Notes: a model not told the origin generated them from the letters alone. DNA of 64,000 bases from Chloroflexota bacterium (GCA_016234555.1 JACRBJ010000078.1:1-64000), one strand, 5' to 3'; shown: positions 43,015-50,490, numbered from the stretch's first letter. Numbers and translations are program-made.

Positions 43015-45082
43015 ACTCGACGCGCTGGTTGACCCCATCGTAGCGTTTTACGAGCAGTACACCCAATCGGTCATCAATGACATTGCTCGCCGACTTGCCG
43101 GCATGGACATGACCGCGACGGCGGCGTGGCAGATGCAACGCCTGACAGAGTCGGGGCTGGTGTACGAAAACGCCCTCGATGAACTTGCCAGAATCACGGG
43201 CAGGTCGAAGAAGGTCCTGCGCGAAGCCTTCGAGAAGGCAGGGGTGCAATCAATAGCTTTCGATGATGCGATTTACACGGAAGCTGGATTGAATCCGCTG
43301 CCGCTGAATTTATCTCCCGCAATGGCTCAGGTTCTCGCTGCGGGATTGAACAAGACGCAGGGGGTTATCACGAACCTGACCATGACCACCGCTTCGAGCG
43401 GACAACAGGCGTTTATTTCCGCGGCTGACCTGGCTTATATGCAGGTGGCAAACGGAGCCATGAGTTACGATCAGGCTATCCGTGCCGCGATCAAGCAAGT
43501 GGCACAGGATGGGCTTTCTGTGATTTTCTATCCCACTGGAAAAGCAGATCAATTGGACGTCGCCATGCGCCGAACTGTATTGACTGGCGTGTCACAGACG
43601 ACGGGCGTCATGCAGATCGAGCGCATGAACGAAATGGGCGTTGACCTGGTTCAAACGTCGGCTCACATTGGCGCGAGACCTGCGCACCAGGTATGGCAGG
43701 GGAAGATTTTCTCGCGTTCGGGCAGGGATGGGCGCTATCCCGATTTTGTTGCTGAGACAGGCTACGGGACGGGACCGGGGCTGATGGGGTGGAATTGCGT
43801 TGTCGGCGAAACGGTTGTTTCAGGGTCTAATGCCAGCCTTGCCTACAGGCGCGAGTATTCCGGGGAGGTCATAGTCATCAGAACAGCCAGCGGCAACGAA
43901 TTGACCATTACCCCGAATCACCCTATATTGACCACGAACGGATGGGTTGCTGCTGGACTCTTGCGCAAGGGAGATAACGTAATCAGCCGCCGTCTGAGTG
44001 ATGGGATTGTCGATGCCCGCCCAAATAACAACAAGAAGCCAACCCTCATCAAGGATGTATTTTGTTCTCTCGCGGAGAATGGAAAGCGCGTGGTCTTTTT
44101 TGGCTCTCCCGAAGATTTCCACGGCGACGGAGCCGACGGCAAAGTCGATATTGTATTTTCCGATAGCCTTTTGCGGGATGATGTCAATTCCGCGCTGTTT
44201 CATGATTTTGAGGAAGTCGGCTTCGGCTTTTCCTCTTGTCTTTCCAATCCTCTCGTTGCTGAGAGCGCGTTTTCTGAGGTCTGCATAAGTCCGCTTCATT
44301 CCCCTGACGGCGCTGTGGGCACGCCCTGTCAATTCGGCTCTCCCATCCTTCCCAAGCCGTTCCATCCTAATTCTGACGGCTTCGGATTTTGTTTTTGCAA
44401 TCGGAAACCCAAGTTCTGCAAGTCGTTTTCCGATAATAGAGTCTGTACATCCGAACCTGACAGAAATTTCTTTTTTGGTCAATCCGCTTTGATAGAGCCT
44501 GACAATCTCGTTCTCGTCGAGAACAAGCCGCCTGTGCCTTTGAGAATCACTGCGGGGAAGTTTCTGGAATCCGAGTTTATCCAGACGAACCCCAATTACT
44601 TTTTGACTGCACTTGAAATGACGGGCGATGTCGCATTTACGCATCCCGCTCTTGTAAAGCCTGACGAGATCATCTTCATTCAGCGGAAATTTATGGTTAC
44701 TCATGTTTACAACCTCGAAACTGATACAGGATGGTATTACTCAAATGGAATTGTCACGCACAATTGCAGACATTCGTTTTATCCGTTTTTCGATGGGCTT
44801 TCTCATAATGCCTACAAAAAGCGCGAATTGGAATCGTTTGCAAACGCAACAAGAACTTATCAGGGTAAGGAAATAAGCGTCTATGATGCTACTCAAATTC
44901 AACGCGGCATTGAACGCAAGATACGCTTTTGGAAAAGACAGGCGTCTGCTTTCAATGCCGCTAGTTTGGATAATACCCGTGAGATAGCCAAAATCAGGCT
45001 GTATCAGGCTAAAATGCGGGCTTTCATCAAGCAAACGAAGTTGAGTAGGCAGTATGTCAGGGAAAGCGTTGTAAAGCCGTAA
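42998..45082 (+). CDS. Minor capsid protein (Phage_min_cap2/gp7-like) with intein
   Basis: 694 residues before splicing, 371 after. The extein is a head-morphogenesis protein: an N-terminal helical part and GYGTGPGLMGWN joined to CRHSFYPFFDGLS, the conserved core of Phage_min_cap2. An intein of 323 residues (267-589) interrupts exactly at that conserved N-C junction. The minor capsid protein should sit near the portal and is needed for head assembly, so splicing is presumably essential for particle production. Confidence 0.9.
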   Translation: MLLADELDALVDPIVAFYEQYTQSVINDIARRLAGMDMTATAAWQMQRLTESGLVYENALDELARITGRSKKVLREAFEKAGVQSIAFDDAIYTEAGLNPLPLNLSPAMAQVLAAGLNKTQGVITNLTMTTASSGQQAFISAADLAYMQVANGAMSYDQAIRAAIKQVAQDGLSVIFYPTGKADQLDVAMRRTVLTGVSQTTGVMQIERMNEMGVDLVQTSAHIGARPAHQVWQGKIFSRSGRDGRYPDFVAETGYGTGPGLMGWNCVVGETVVSGSNASLAYRREYSGEVIVIRTASGNELTITPNHPILTTNGWVAAGLLRKGDNVISRRLSDGIVDARPNNNKKPTLIKDVFCSLAENGKRVVFFGSPEDFHGDGADGKVDIVFSDSLLRDDVNSALFHDFEEVGFGFSSCLSNPLVAESAFSEVCISPLHSPDGAVGTPCQFGSPILPKPFHPNSDGFGFCFCNRKPKFCKSFSDNRVCTSEPDRNFFFGQSALIEPDNLVLVENKPPVPLRITAGKFLESEFIQTNPNYFLTALEMTGDVAFTHPALVKPDEIIFIQRKFMVTHVYNLETDTGWYYSNGIVTHNCRHSFYPFFDGLSHNAYKKRELESFANATRTYQGKEISVYDATQIQRGIERKIRFWKRQASAFNAASLDNTREIAKIRLYQAKMRAFIKQTKLSRQYVRESVVKP
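43796..44764 (+). mobile_element. Intein in the minor capsid gene
   Basis: Block A is CVVGETVVSG, starting with the nucleophile Cys267. Block B is NELTITPNHPILTTNGW, with the TxxH histidine. Blocks F and G are VYNLETDTGWYYSNGIVTHN followed by Cys590 of the extein (C-terminal Asn589, penultimate His). All splicing residues are present, so it should be active. The roughly 200 residues between B and F contain no recognisable LAGLIDADG or in-frame HNH domain; instead the opposite strand of this part encodes a nuclease. Confidence 0.93.
43820..44704 (-). CDS. Antisense homing endonuclease-like protein within the intein
   Basis: 294 residues, GAGG nine bases before the ATG. Two tandem resolvase-type HTH units (LVRLYKSGMRKCDIARHFKCS at about 13-33 and IVRLYQSGLTKKEISVRFGCT at about 66-86) are followed by a Vsr/DUF559-like nuclease core: a Glu in KAEADFLKIM, then KYNIDFAVGSVAVEIFG (D and E-x-G pattern) and YILDEGWLLVVIWAG. 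The frame lies wholly inside the intein on the other strand, and its end overlaps blocks A-B. It is probably the nuclease that mobilises this intein. Confidence 0.8.
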   Translation of the reverse strand: MSNHKFPLNEDDLVRLYKSGMRKCDIARHFKCSQKVIGVRLDKLGFQKLPRSDSQRHRRLVLDENEIVRLYQSGLTKKEISVRFGCTDSIIGKRLAELGFPIAKTKSEAVRIRMERLGKDGRAELTGRAHSAVRGMKRTYADLRKRALSNERIGKTRGKAEADFLKIMKQRGIDIIPQKAIGKYNIDFAVGSVAVEIFGRAKKDHALSILRERTKYILDEGWLLVVIWAGIDNPITQTAADYVISLAQESSSNPSVRGQYRVIRGNGQFVAAGCSDDYDLPGILAPVGKAGIRP

Positions 45083-45095
45083 ATCATCATTTTTA

Positions 45096-45587
45096 TCATT
45101 TCAAAGTGTTCAAAGTCTCTGAAATCTCAAGCGACCTGCGGCGGGTGTACTTTCCGTAGAACTTATCCTCGGCTTTTTGGCGGGCGGTAACGGCTTCATC
45201 AAAAGAGTCAAAGCTGCCGATGTGGAGGGAGATGCGGGCGGTGTATTTGTTTGTGCGCTTGTCGAGGTAGACGCCAGAGTAGCCAGTTTTATTGGTGCTT
45301 CTCACGGAGCGGTTGATCGTGTTCTTGCGCGGCGTGACCAGGCGCAGGTTAGCTCGGCGATTGTCGAGTCCGTCCCCGTTGATGTGATCTACCTGCATGT
45401 CGGCGGGAGCGTCGAGAATAACGCGGTGCATGAGGATGCTGAATTGACTGCCAGCCTTGCGGACTTTCCGCGCGGCATAGAAGGTCTTTTTATTACGCCA
45501 TGCCGACCACTTGAATTTATTCAACCATTCAAAGTCTTCATCATCTACCAGAGCGAACTTATCTTGTGTAAGTGGAATCTGTTTCAT
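45096..45587 (-). CDS. HNH-AP2 homing endonuclease
   Basis: 163 residues. The HNH_3-type core LMHRVILDAPADMQVDHINGDGLDNRRANLRLVT (about 53-85) has the H, N and H/N residues. A C-terminal AP2-like DNA-binding segment follows: KTGYSGVYLDKRTNKYTARI and GSFDSFDEAVTARQKAE. Free-standing HNH-AP2 enzymes are classical phage homing endonucleases. It lies 13 bases after the intein-bearing gene and in the opposite direction, so it may cut phage lacking this region. Confidence 0.9.
   Translation of the reverse strand: MKQIPLTQDKFALVDDEDFEWLNKFKWSAWRNKKTFYAARKVRKAGSQFSILMHRVILDAPADMQVDHINGDGLDNRRANLRLVTPRKNTINRSVRSTNKTGYSGVYLDKRTNKYTARISLHIGSFDSFDEAVTARQKAEDKFYGKYTRRRSLEISETLNTLK
45101..45112 (-). promoter_or_regulatory. 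TGAACACTT repeat, possible copy g
   Basis: Minus-strand TGAACACTTTGA spanning the last codons of the HNH gene, close to copy a (TGAACACTTTAA). It is coding, so it may be coincidental. Confidence 0.3.
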
Positions 45588-45622
45588 TGGATTTACCTGT
45601 ATTTTCTTATGCAGATAAGTTT

Positions 45623-46357
45623 TTAGGCGGGTGAGAATCCGAAGCCGCGAAACTCGACGGCGATTTTCTTTACCTTATCGGAAACGGACTGGTCACTAAT
45701 ATTCAACTTGATCGAGATTTCCCGCTGATTGTGACCGAGCGAAAGCAGGAGAACGATTTTCATGTATTCTTCTGGCAACTGGTCAATGAGCCGCTTGATC
45801 TCCTGAAGGCGTTCTTGCTCTGCGTACTCTTCCTCTGCGGACTTATGGAATGAAACGCGGATGTCAATGTCAATATCTTCGTCCTCGTCCTTGTTGGTCA
45901 TTTCGGCTTCGGTGCCGACCAGAGCAGAATAGGCAAGATTGCGCCTGATGACTGCCTTTGCTGCCCATTTTGCGCGGGTGAGGATGCGGGAGTCGGAGTC
46001 AGTCGGCTTGGACTTGAAAAGGATTTCGTCCACCATCGCCGCGTAGATGTCGTCGGCTTCGAGTCCGTCGCCATTGGCGAATGAGCGGGCTTTGGCGCGG
46101 AGCCTGGGTTCGAGGCTCTCAATACGGCGGGCGAGGGGTTCGTACAGTTCTGGAGGGTTGAGGAAGATGATGCGCTTTGCCCCGCTTGGCGTGTGTGCTT
46201 TGCGGCAGGATTTACAAATACGCTGGTAGCCTGCGCCGCGATGGTGGAACTGGTTGATCTCTTTCACTTCTTTGCATTTGAGACATTGCTGATACGTCTT
46301 TGAATCCACCTGGGACGAACTAACGAAATTAATACGACGTGCGGGTTGTGCTGACAT
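45623..46357 (-). CDS. Sigma-factor-like protein with N-terminal zinc finger
   Basis: 244 residues, GGAG eight bases before ATG. Residues about 25-52 form a Cys4-like finger (CLKCKEVKEINQFHH and ICKSC). Residues 75-130 look like a sigma-region-2 helix set. The end LIDQLPEEYMKIVLLLSLGHNQREISIKLNIS with SDQSVSDKVKKI matches sigma region 4 HTH. A run DEDEDIDIDI is low-complexity. It could redirect host polymerase to phage promoters or regulate late genes. It is divergent from an XRE gene across an operator-rich gap. Confidence 0.7.
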   Translation of the reverse strand: MSAQPARRINFVSSSQVDSKTYQQCLKCKEVKEINQFHHRGAGYQRICKSCRKAHTPSGAKRIIFLNPPELYEPLARRIESLEPRLRAKARSFANGDGLEADDIYAAMVDEILFKSKPTDSDSRILTRAKWAAKAVIRRNLAYSALVGTEAEMTNKDEDEDIDIDIRVSFHKSAEEEYAEQERLQEIKRLIDQLPEEYMKIVLLLSLGHNQREISIKLNISDQSVSDKVKKIAVEFRGFGFSPA

Positions 46358-46401
46358 TGGATTACTCCTTTATTTAGTTTTGCGGGATTCCAGTCCCGTT
46401 A

Positions 46402-46442
46402 TGGTAATATCTTACCACATAGCAAGATGTTACCACATGGTA
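46402..46442. promoter_or_regulatory. Operator cluster between sigma-like and XRE genes
   Basis: TGGTAA-TATC-TTACCA (46402-46417) is a perfect palindrome; TTACCACAT recurs at 46412 and 46430; TACCA-CA-TGGTA (46431-46442) is a second palindrome. Spacing of 18 bases between TTACCACAT units fits dimeric repressor sites. The XRE protein is the obvious candidate binder. Confidence 0.75.
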
Positions 46443-46484
46443 TTTTTGTCGTCAAGGGTGAGATAAGACAATAGCCTATTATGA

Positions 46485-46490
46485 TATAAT
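46485..46490 (+). promoter_or_regulatory. Extended -10 box of the XRE gene
   Basis: TG-A-TATAAT with the ATG at 46,498, seven bases later; a leaderless transcript is expected. The operator cluster lies 43-83 bases upstream. Confidence 0.65.
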
Positions 46491-46497
46491 GCCAAAC

Positions 46498-46719
46498 ATG
46501 AAGAAAAAGAACTCGGTCACAATGGAATTTCAACTTGACGTTCTTCTAAAAGAACGCGACATCAGCATTCGGAAACTCGCTTTGATTTCAGGAATACACT
46601 ACAAAACGGCTTTGAACATTTATCATAATCATACGGCGGGAATTGCTCTTGATGTGCTTGCCAAAATTTGCAAAGCACTGGACGTAACCCCCGACAAAAT
46701 TTTCAAGTTTATTAAATAG
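46498..46719 (+). CDS. XRE-family HTH regulator
   Basis: 73 residues from the ATG of MKKKNSVTMEF; the earlier ATG lies inside the -10 box and is not used in this model. A single Cro/CI-type HTH: LLKERDISIRKLALISGIHYKTALNIYHNH and LDVLAKICKALDVTPDKIF. Short DNA-binding repressors of this type often keep lysogeny or act like Cro. It is leaderless, has its own terminator and faces the sigma-like gene divergently. Confidence 0.85.
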   Translation: MKKKNSVTMEFQLDVLLKERDISIRKLALISGIHYKTALNIYHNHTAGIALDVLAKICKALDVTPDKIFKFIK

Positions 46720-46720
46720 T

Positions 46721-46748
46721 AACCGAGGGCACTGGAATGCCCTCGGTT
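46721..46748 (+). terminator. Terminator of the XRE gene
   Basis: AACCGAGGGCA / TGCCCTCGGTT, perfect 11-bp stem, six-base loop CTGGAA, then ATTT. It begins right after the stop codon and could act on both strands. Confidence 0.8.
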
Positions 46749-46870
46749 ATTTCGACCTTCCGCCGACCTTCTCCACGTCAGCACGAGTGGATTCAGTCGG
46801 CTTGGGTCTATCTATCAGCAGGGATTGCTCCGAGCCGACAGCAGGGGAAATTATAGCATGGGGAAACCGC

Positions 46871-46896
46871 TATTTTCTTATCCAGTTAAGTGTTCA
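46871..46896 (-). promoter_or_regulatory. TGAACACTT repeat, copy d
   Basis: Identical over 26 bases to copy f (63485-63510), containing minus-strand TGAACACTTAACTGGATAAG. No start codon of a known gene follows closely on the minus strand; the sigma-like gene starts 514 bases away. Minus-strand TATAAT lies a little downstream, near 46,855. Confidence 0.6.
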
Positions 46897-46913
46897 TGCC
46901 AGTAACTTTCACG

Positions 46914-47783
46914 TCACGGTTTTTGCGGGGTTCCATAAACTGCGCTTCCGTCCAGTTCGAGATAGAGAAGTTCCTGAGAACTGTAACTGTATTGGGCGAT
47001 AAACTTATTCCTCAGCTTTGCCCCAAAAGCATTTTCCGCATCTACCCAGGATTGAACCCAAACGATGTCTTTCTCACGGGCAACGCGCCATTGGTCTGGG
47101 GCGAAAACGACACTGGGAAACTCGGCAGTTGAGGGGGATTTCAAGAATTGCTTGACGTGCTCCTGCGCCGAATACATAAATGTGCCTGCTTCGGTTGCGT
47201 CCAATGTGTAATTGGTTATTTTGTCTAAAACTCCGCCAGCGTCTCTGTCATAAAATACGAGTGAATCGCGACCAATTCCGAAAATCTCGTTCCCGTCGAA
47301 TGTAACTAAGTATTCTTTTGTGTACCCCAAAGAAGCCACATATGCTTTCATCGTGCCATCTTCTTTGAAAAGAGTAAGGCTTTCAACTCTTTCAAATCCG
47401 ACGCTTTTTATTACCTCAAAGGCTTTTTCTGCGTCTGCTTCGCTCAGACCCGCGCTGTCCATGATTGCCTTTACGTTGCTATCTATGGCAGGAGTCGGAG
47501 TCAATGTCGGCGTTTCGGTTTGCGTTGGGGTTGTGGTCGCGCTTGGCTCTTTTGATGGGAATATGTAAACCGCAAGGGGAAGGCAGAGGCACACCACGAA
47601 AAACGAAACCAGCACGGCGATTATCGTGTTTTTTATCCTTGCCTGTTTTTTAGGTTGTGCCTTTACTTCCTGGGCAGGACTCGGCGGTGGGGCTTGAACG
47701 GGCTTTTCCAAATCCCGCCCACAGTGTTTACAAACAATAGCCGCATCTTGGATGTCTTCGGCGCAGTAAGGGCATTTTTTCAT
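46914..47783 (-). CDS. Zinc-ribbon membrane protein (moron candidate)
   Basis: 289 residues from the ATG of MKKCPYCAEDIQDAA, with GGAGG before it. Zinc ribbon CPYC and CKHC at 4-25, a proline-rich linker, a membrane helix (IIAVLVSFFVVCLCLPLAVYIF at about 55-76), a Thr/Pro linker (TPTQTETPTLTPTP) and an external domain of about 190 residues. Not a virion gene; the zinc-ribbon plus membrane helix layout is common in host-expressed proteins. A lysogenic-conversion or superinfection role is a guess. Confidence 0.65.
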   Translation of the reverse strand: MKKCPYCAEDIQDAAIVCKHCGRDLEKPVQAPPPSPAQEVKAQPKKQARIKNTIIAVLVSFFVVCLCLPLAVYIFPSKEPSATTTPTQTETPTLTPTPAIDSNVKAIMDSAGLSEADAEKAFEVIKSVGFERVESLTLFKEDGTMKAYVASLGYTKEYLVTFDGNEIFGIGRDSLVFYDRDAGGVLDKITNYTLDATEAGTFMYSAQEHVKQFLKSPSTAEFPSVVFAPDQWRVAREKDIVWVQSWVDAENAFGAKLRNKFIAQYSYSSQELLYLELDGSAVYGTPQKP

Positions 47784-47851
47784 ATTGAACCTCCAATTTT
47801 TGTAAAACATTATATGATGACAGGTTGAAATCAAAAATAGAATAATTGTGC

Positions 47852-47919
47852 TATAATGCCGTTAATCGACAGGGGCTGGTGAAAACCTAGTCCCACTCAC
47901 GCCTGACTGAGTTCACAGA
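47852..47919 (+). promoter_or_regulatory. Late leader 2: extended -10 and GCCTGACTGA element
   Basis: TG-C-TATAAT (47849-47857) is followed by GCCTGACTGA at 47901-47910, nine bases before the terminator stem, exactly as in late leader 1. Confidence 0.65.
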
Positions 47920-47955
47920 AACCGAGGCGCTCTTAATTGAGCGTCTCGGTTTTTT
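47920..47955 (+). terminator. Intrinsic terminator in late leader 2
   Basis: AACCGAGGCGCTC / GAGCGTCTCGGTT (one G-U) with loop TTAATT, followed by a run of T. It lies between the promoter and the scaffold gene. Confidence 0.88.
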
Positions 47956-48014
47956 TTGTTAACTCGGCGGGACATCTACGACGCAATGCCAGCGGAAATG
48001 GCAGGAGACTCAAC

Positions 48015-48710
48015 ATGAACATTAATAGATTTTCACTTCTTCGACCTCGTGTGTTTTTTGACGCTAACTCCAGCGGTGGTGGTGGAGGAACAGAAACTCC
48101 CCCTGAAGGCGATAAGCCAAAGGGCAAGACTTTCACACAAGAGGAACTGGACGCGCTCTTTGCTCAACGAGCGACGCAGGCACGGAATAGCGCATTGGCG
48201 GATTTATTCAAGGAATTGGGCGTGGAAAGCGCCGACGCCCTGAAAGCCGTCATCAAGTCGGCGAAGGATGCTGACGACGCTCAGAAGTCCGAACTGCAAA
48301 AGGCGCAGGACAAGGCAACCGCGGCAGACAAGGCTCTCGCCGACCAGAAGCCCGCCCACGATGCCGCAATTGCGGAACTCGAAAAGCGGATTCAGGACAG
48401 CGAAATCAAGATACTCGCCGGGCGCGAAGTCAAGGACAAGGACGGGAAGGTTACCCGCTCGAAATTCCGCGACGACGCTCTCGATGTGGTTCTGGCCACC
48501 CTCGACCGCAAAGCCATTGTCCTGAAAGACGGCGAGTACACCGGTATCGAAGAAGCCCTGACAGAGTTGGCGACGGCAAAGACCTTCCTGCTGGAGGCGG
48601 AGTCGGCGACAACCACCAAAGGCTCGCCAACGGATACAAAGTTCCGCAAGCCGAATAAACCAAAATCCAATACGGAGGATGACGAGAAGCCATTCTTCCA
48701 ATCACTATAG
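48015..48710 (+). CDS. Capsid scaffolding protein
   Basis: 231 residues from the ATG of MNINRFSLLRPRVFF, with AGGAG upstream. Gly-rich linker near 20, FTQEELDALFAQRATQARNSALADLFKELG, a long coiled coil (about 75-135) and a basic Pro-Lys-rich end (TKFRKPNKPKSNTEDDEKP). This matches phage scaffold (GP20-like) proteins. It precedes the decoration and major capsid genes, as expected. Confidence 0.8.
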   Translation: MNINRFSLLRPRVFFDANSSGGGGGTETPPEGDKPKGKTFTQEELDALFAQRATQARNSALADLFKELGVESADALKAVIKSAKDADDAQKSELQKAQDKATAADKALADQKPAHDAAIAELEKRIQDSEIKILAGREVKDKDGKVTRSKFRDDALDVVLATLDRKAIVLKDGEYTGIEEALTELATAKTFLLEAESATTTKGSPTDTKFRKPNKPKSNTEDDEKPFFQSL

Positions 48711-48719
48711 GAGATTCTC

Positions 48720-49148
48720 ATGACCGATATTGCACTCGATACCAGTCGCAAGGTGAACGTGGTCTTTGCCGAGGAAGCGGAAATCCGCGACTTCAAAGAA
48801 GCCGAGACCCTCGCTGTAGGCGACTCGGTTTACGTTACCGCCGCGGGTAAGGCTTTGAAAACCAACGCCGACGGCGTAGCGCCCGCCAAAGCGCAGGGGC
48901 GCGGGATCGTCACCATGCGCATCGGCTCGACCGTGAGCGTGATGAAAAAGGGCTACCTTGCTGGATACGACCTTTCCGCGCTCAATTACGACGCGCAGCT
49001 ATTCCTGAGCAACACGCCCGGAAAACTGGCGGACGCCGCCGGAGCCATCCCTGTTCCGTGCGGGCGCGTTTCGTGTCTTACCAACGACAGCCAGACCAAA
49101 ATTCTGTATGTCGATTTCGACTGGATCAACCAGTTCGCAGCCGCATAA
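48720..49148 (+). CDS. DUF2190-like head decoration protein
   Basis: 142 residues, AGGAG before the ATG. Beta-rich: LAVGDSVYVTAAGKALKTNADGVAPAKAQGRG and GAIPVPCGRVS fit the capsid-cement (DUF2190) group. Directly before the major capsid gene. It should trimerise on the capsid surface and stabilise the head. Confidence 0.72.
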   Translation: MTDIALDTSRKVNVVFAEEAEIRDFKEAETLAVGDSVYVTAAGKALKTNADGVAPAKAQGRGIVTMRIGSTVSVMKKGYLAGYDLSALNYDAQLFLSNTPGKLADAAGAIPVPCGRVSCLTNDSQTKILYVDFDWINQFAAA

Positions 49149-49160
49149 GGAGGTAACAAC

Positions 49161-50240
49161 ATGCCTGCCCCTACAACCATCGCCGGTATCCTCGACATTG
49201 CGGATTCCGAAAACACTTACGTCAATCAGGTTGGTCAAGTGCATGTGTACGATGCCATTGGCGAGTACACGGCACGGCTCAACACCAACCTCAACCTGAT
49301 CACCGGTCTGTTCGTCGAGAAGACCACGACCAACGTCCAGTGGACATACCACCTGCCCGGCAACCGCCAGTTGCAGCGCCAGGGCGGTATGGGTCGCGCC
49401 GGTGAGCAGAAGTTCAAGGCTTCGTATGGAGTGGCGCTGCCCATCTTCCAATTCGGCGACGCGCTCGGCGGAGATTGGATCAACATGGCGTATATGACCA
49501 TCGCCGATGTGGACCGCCAGGTGAATGAAATCAAGCTCGGTGCGCGGCGTTTGCTGCGCAAGGAAATCCTCATCGCGTTGTTCAATAATGCCGACCTGAC
49601 CTACGAAGATTTGAAGTGGGATACGCTGACCATTCGCGGCTTGGCGAACGGCGACGCGACCTACTACCCGCCACTGCCCGGCGTGGATGATCTGGCGACT
49701 GCCGACCACTACGGCGAGACCGGTTATGCAGTCAGTGCGATTGACGACGACCACGATCCCATCAAGTGGCACGCGGATAAACTCCACGCCCGCTTCCCTG
49801 ATGAAATGGACGGCTTGGTTTTCATTTCCAGCAACATGACGCCCTACGTGAAAGAGCTGACTGCGTTCCTCGAAGTTGGCGACCCGCGCGTTTCCAAAGG
49901 CGGGTTGGCTGACAGGCTGAACAACTTGCCCGGCGGATTGCCCGGACGTGTGATCGGGCGCGCGCATGAAGTTTGGGTCGTAGAGTGGGCGGACGTGCCG
50001 AGCAATTACTCGGCGAGTCTCGCGCCGTCCTACGAAAAGCCGCTCCAGAAGCGCATTGACATCCCCGAAGCGAACCTGCCGAGCGACCTGACTCTCGTCA
50101 AGGTCAGCGACAAGTTCCCGCTGGAGAAATCCGATTGGGTGTGGCGCTTCGGTCTCGGCGTGGTCAACCGTCTCAACGGCTTTGTGCTGGAATGTGGTAC
50201 TGGCGGAACGTACACCGTGCCGACCAGCCTCGCACGCTAA
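49161..50240 (+). CDS. Major capsid protein
   Basis: 359 residues, with a very strong ribosome site (AAGGAGG). An N-terminal arm followed by VEKTTTNVQWTYHLPGNRQLQRQGG (E-loop-like), a long helix VNEIKLGARRLLRKEIL (spine-like) and LDDHDPIKWHADK-type P-domain segments suit the HK97 fold. Position after scaffold and decoration, length and ribosome-site strength support the call. No cleavage site is evident. Confidence 0.82.
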   Translation: MPAPTTIAGILDIADSENTYVNQVGQVHVYDAIGEYTARLNTNLNLITGLFVEKTTTNVQWTYHLPGNRQLQRQGGMGRAGEQKFKASYGVALPIFQFGDALGGDWINMAYMTIADVDRQVNEIKLGARRLLRKEILIALFNNADLTYEDLKWDTLTIRGLANGDATYYPPLPGVDDLATADHYGETGYAVSAIDDDHDPIKWHADKLHARFPDEMDGLVFISSNMTPYVKELTAFLEVGDPRVSKGGLADRLNNLPGGLPGRVIGRAHEVWVVEWADVPSNYSASLAPSYEKPLQKRIDIPEANLPSDLTLVKVSDKFPLEKSDWVWRFGLGVVNRLNGFVLECGTGGTYTVPTSLAR

Positions 50241-50250
50241 CAGGTGTCTC

Positions 50251-50490
50251 ATGGCTACTGAATTAGCAATGGCAATGCGCCGCTTGAAGGCGCAAGAAGC
50301 GCTGGTGCAGCAGATGGCTGATCTCAATCGCAAGATGGATTTAGTCATGGCTCGCCTCGGAATCGAAGGCAAAGACCCTGCCGCTGTGGTCGAACCCAAG
50401 GCGGATGAAGTCCCTGCCACCGAGACCAGCGAACCCAAAGAGTCGGACGAAGTCCCTGCTACCGCCGACGTCGAAACCGAAGATAAGTAA
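50251..50490 (+). CDS. Small phage structural-region protein
   Basis: 79 residues from the ATG of MATELAMAMRRLK. The first half is a coiled coil (EALVQQMADLNRKMDLVMARLG); the second is acidic and has a repeated VPAT motif (ADEVPATETSEP and SDEVPATADVE). No family recognised. Followed by an intercistronic hairpin. Confidence 0.6.
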   Translation: MATELAMAMRRLKAQEALVQQMADLNRKMDLVMARLGIEGKDPAAVVEPKADEVPATETSEPKESDEVPATADVETEDK

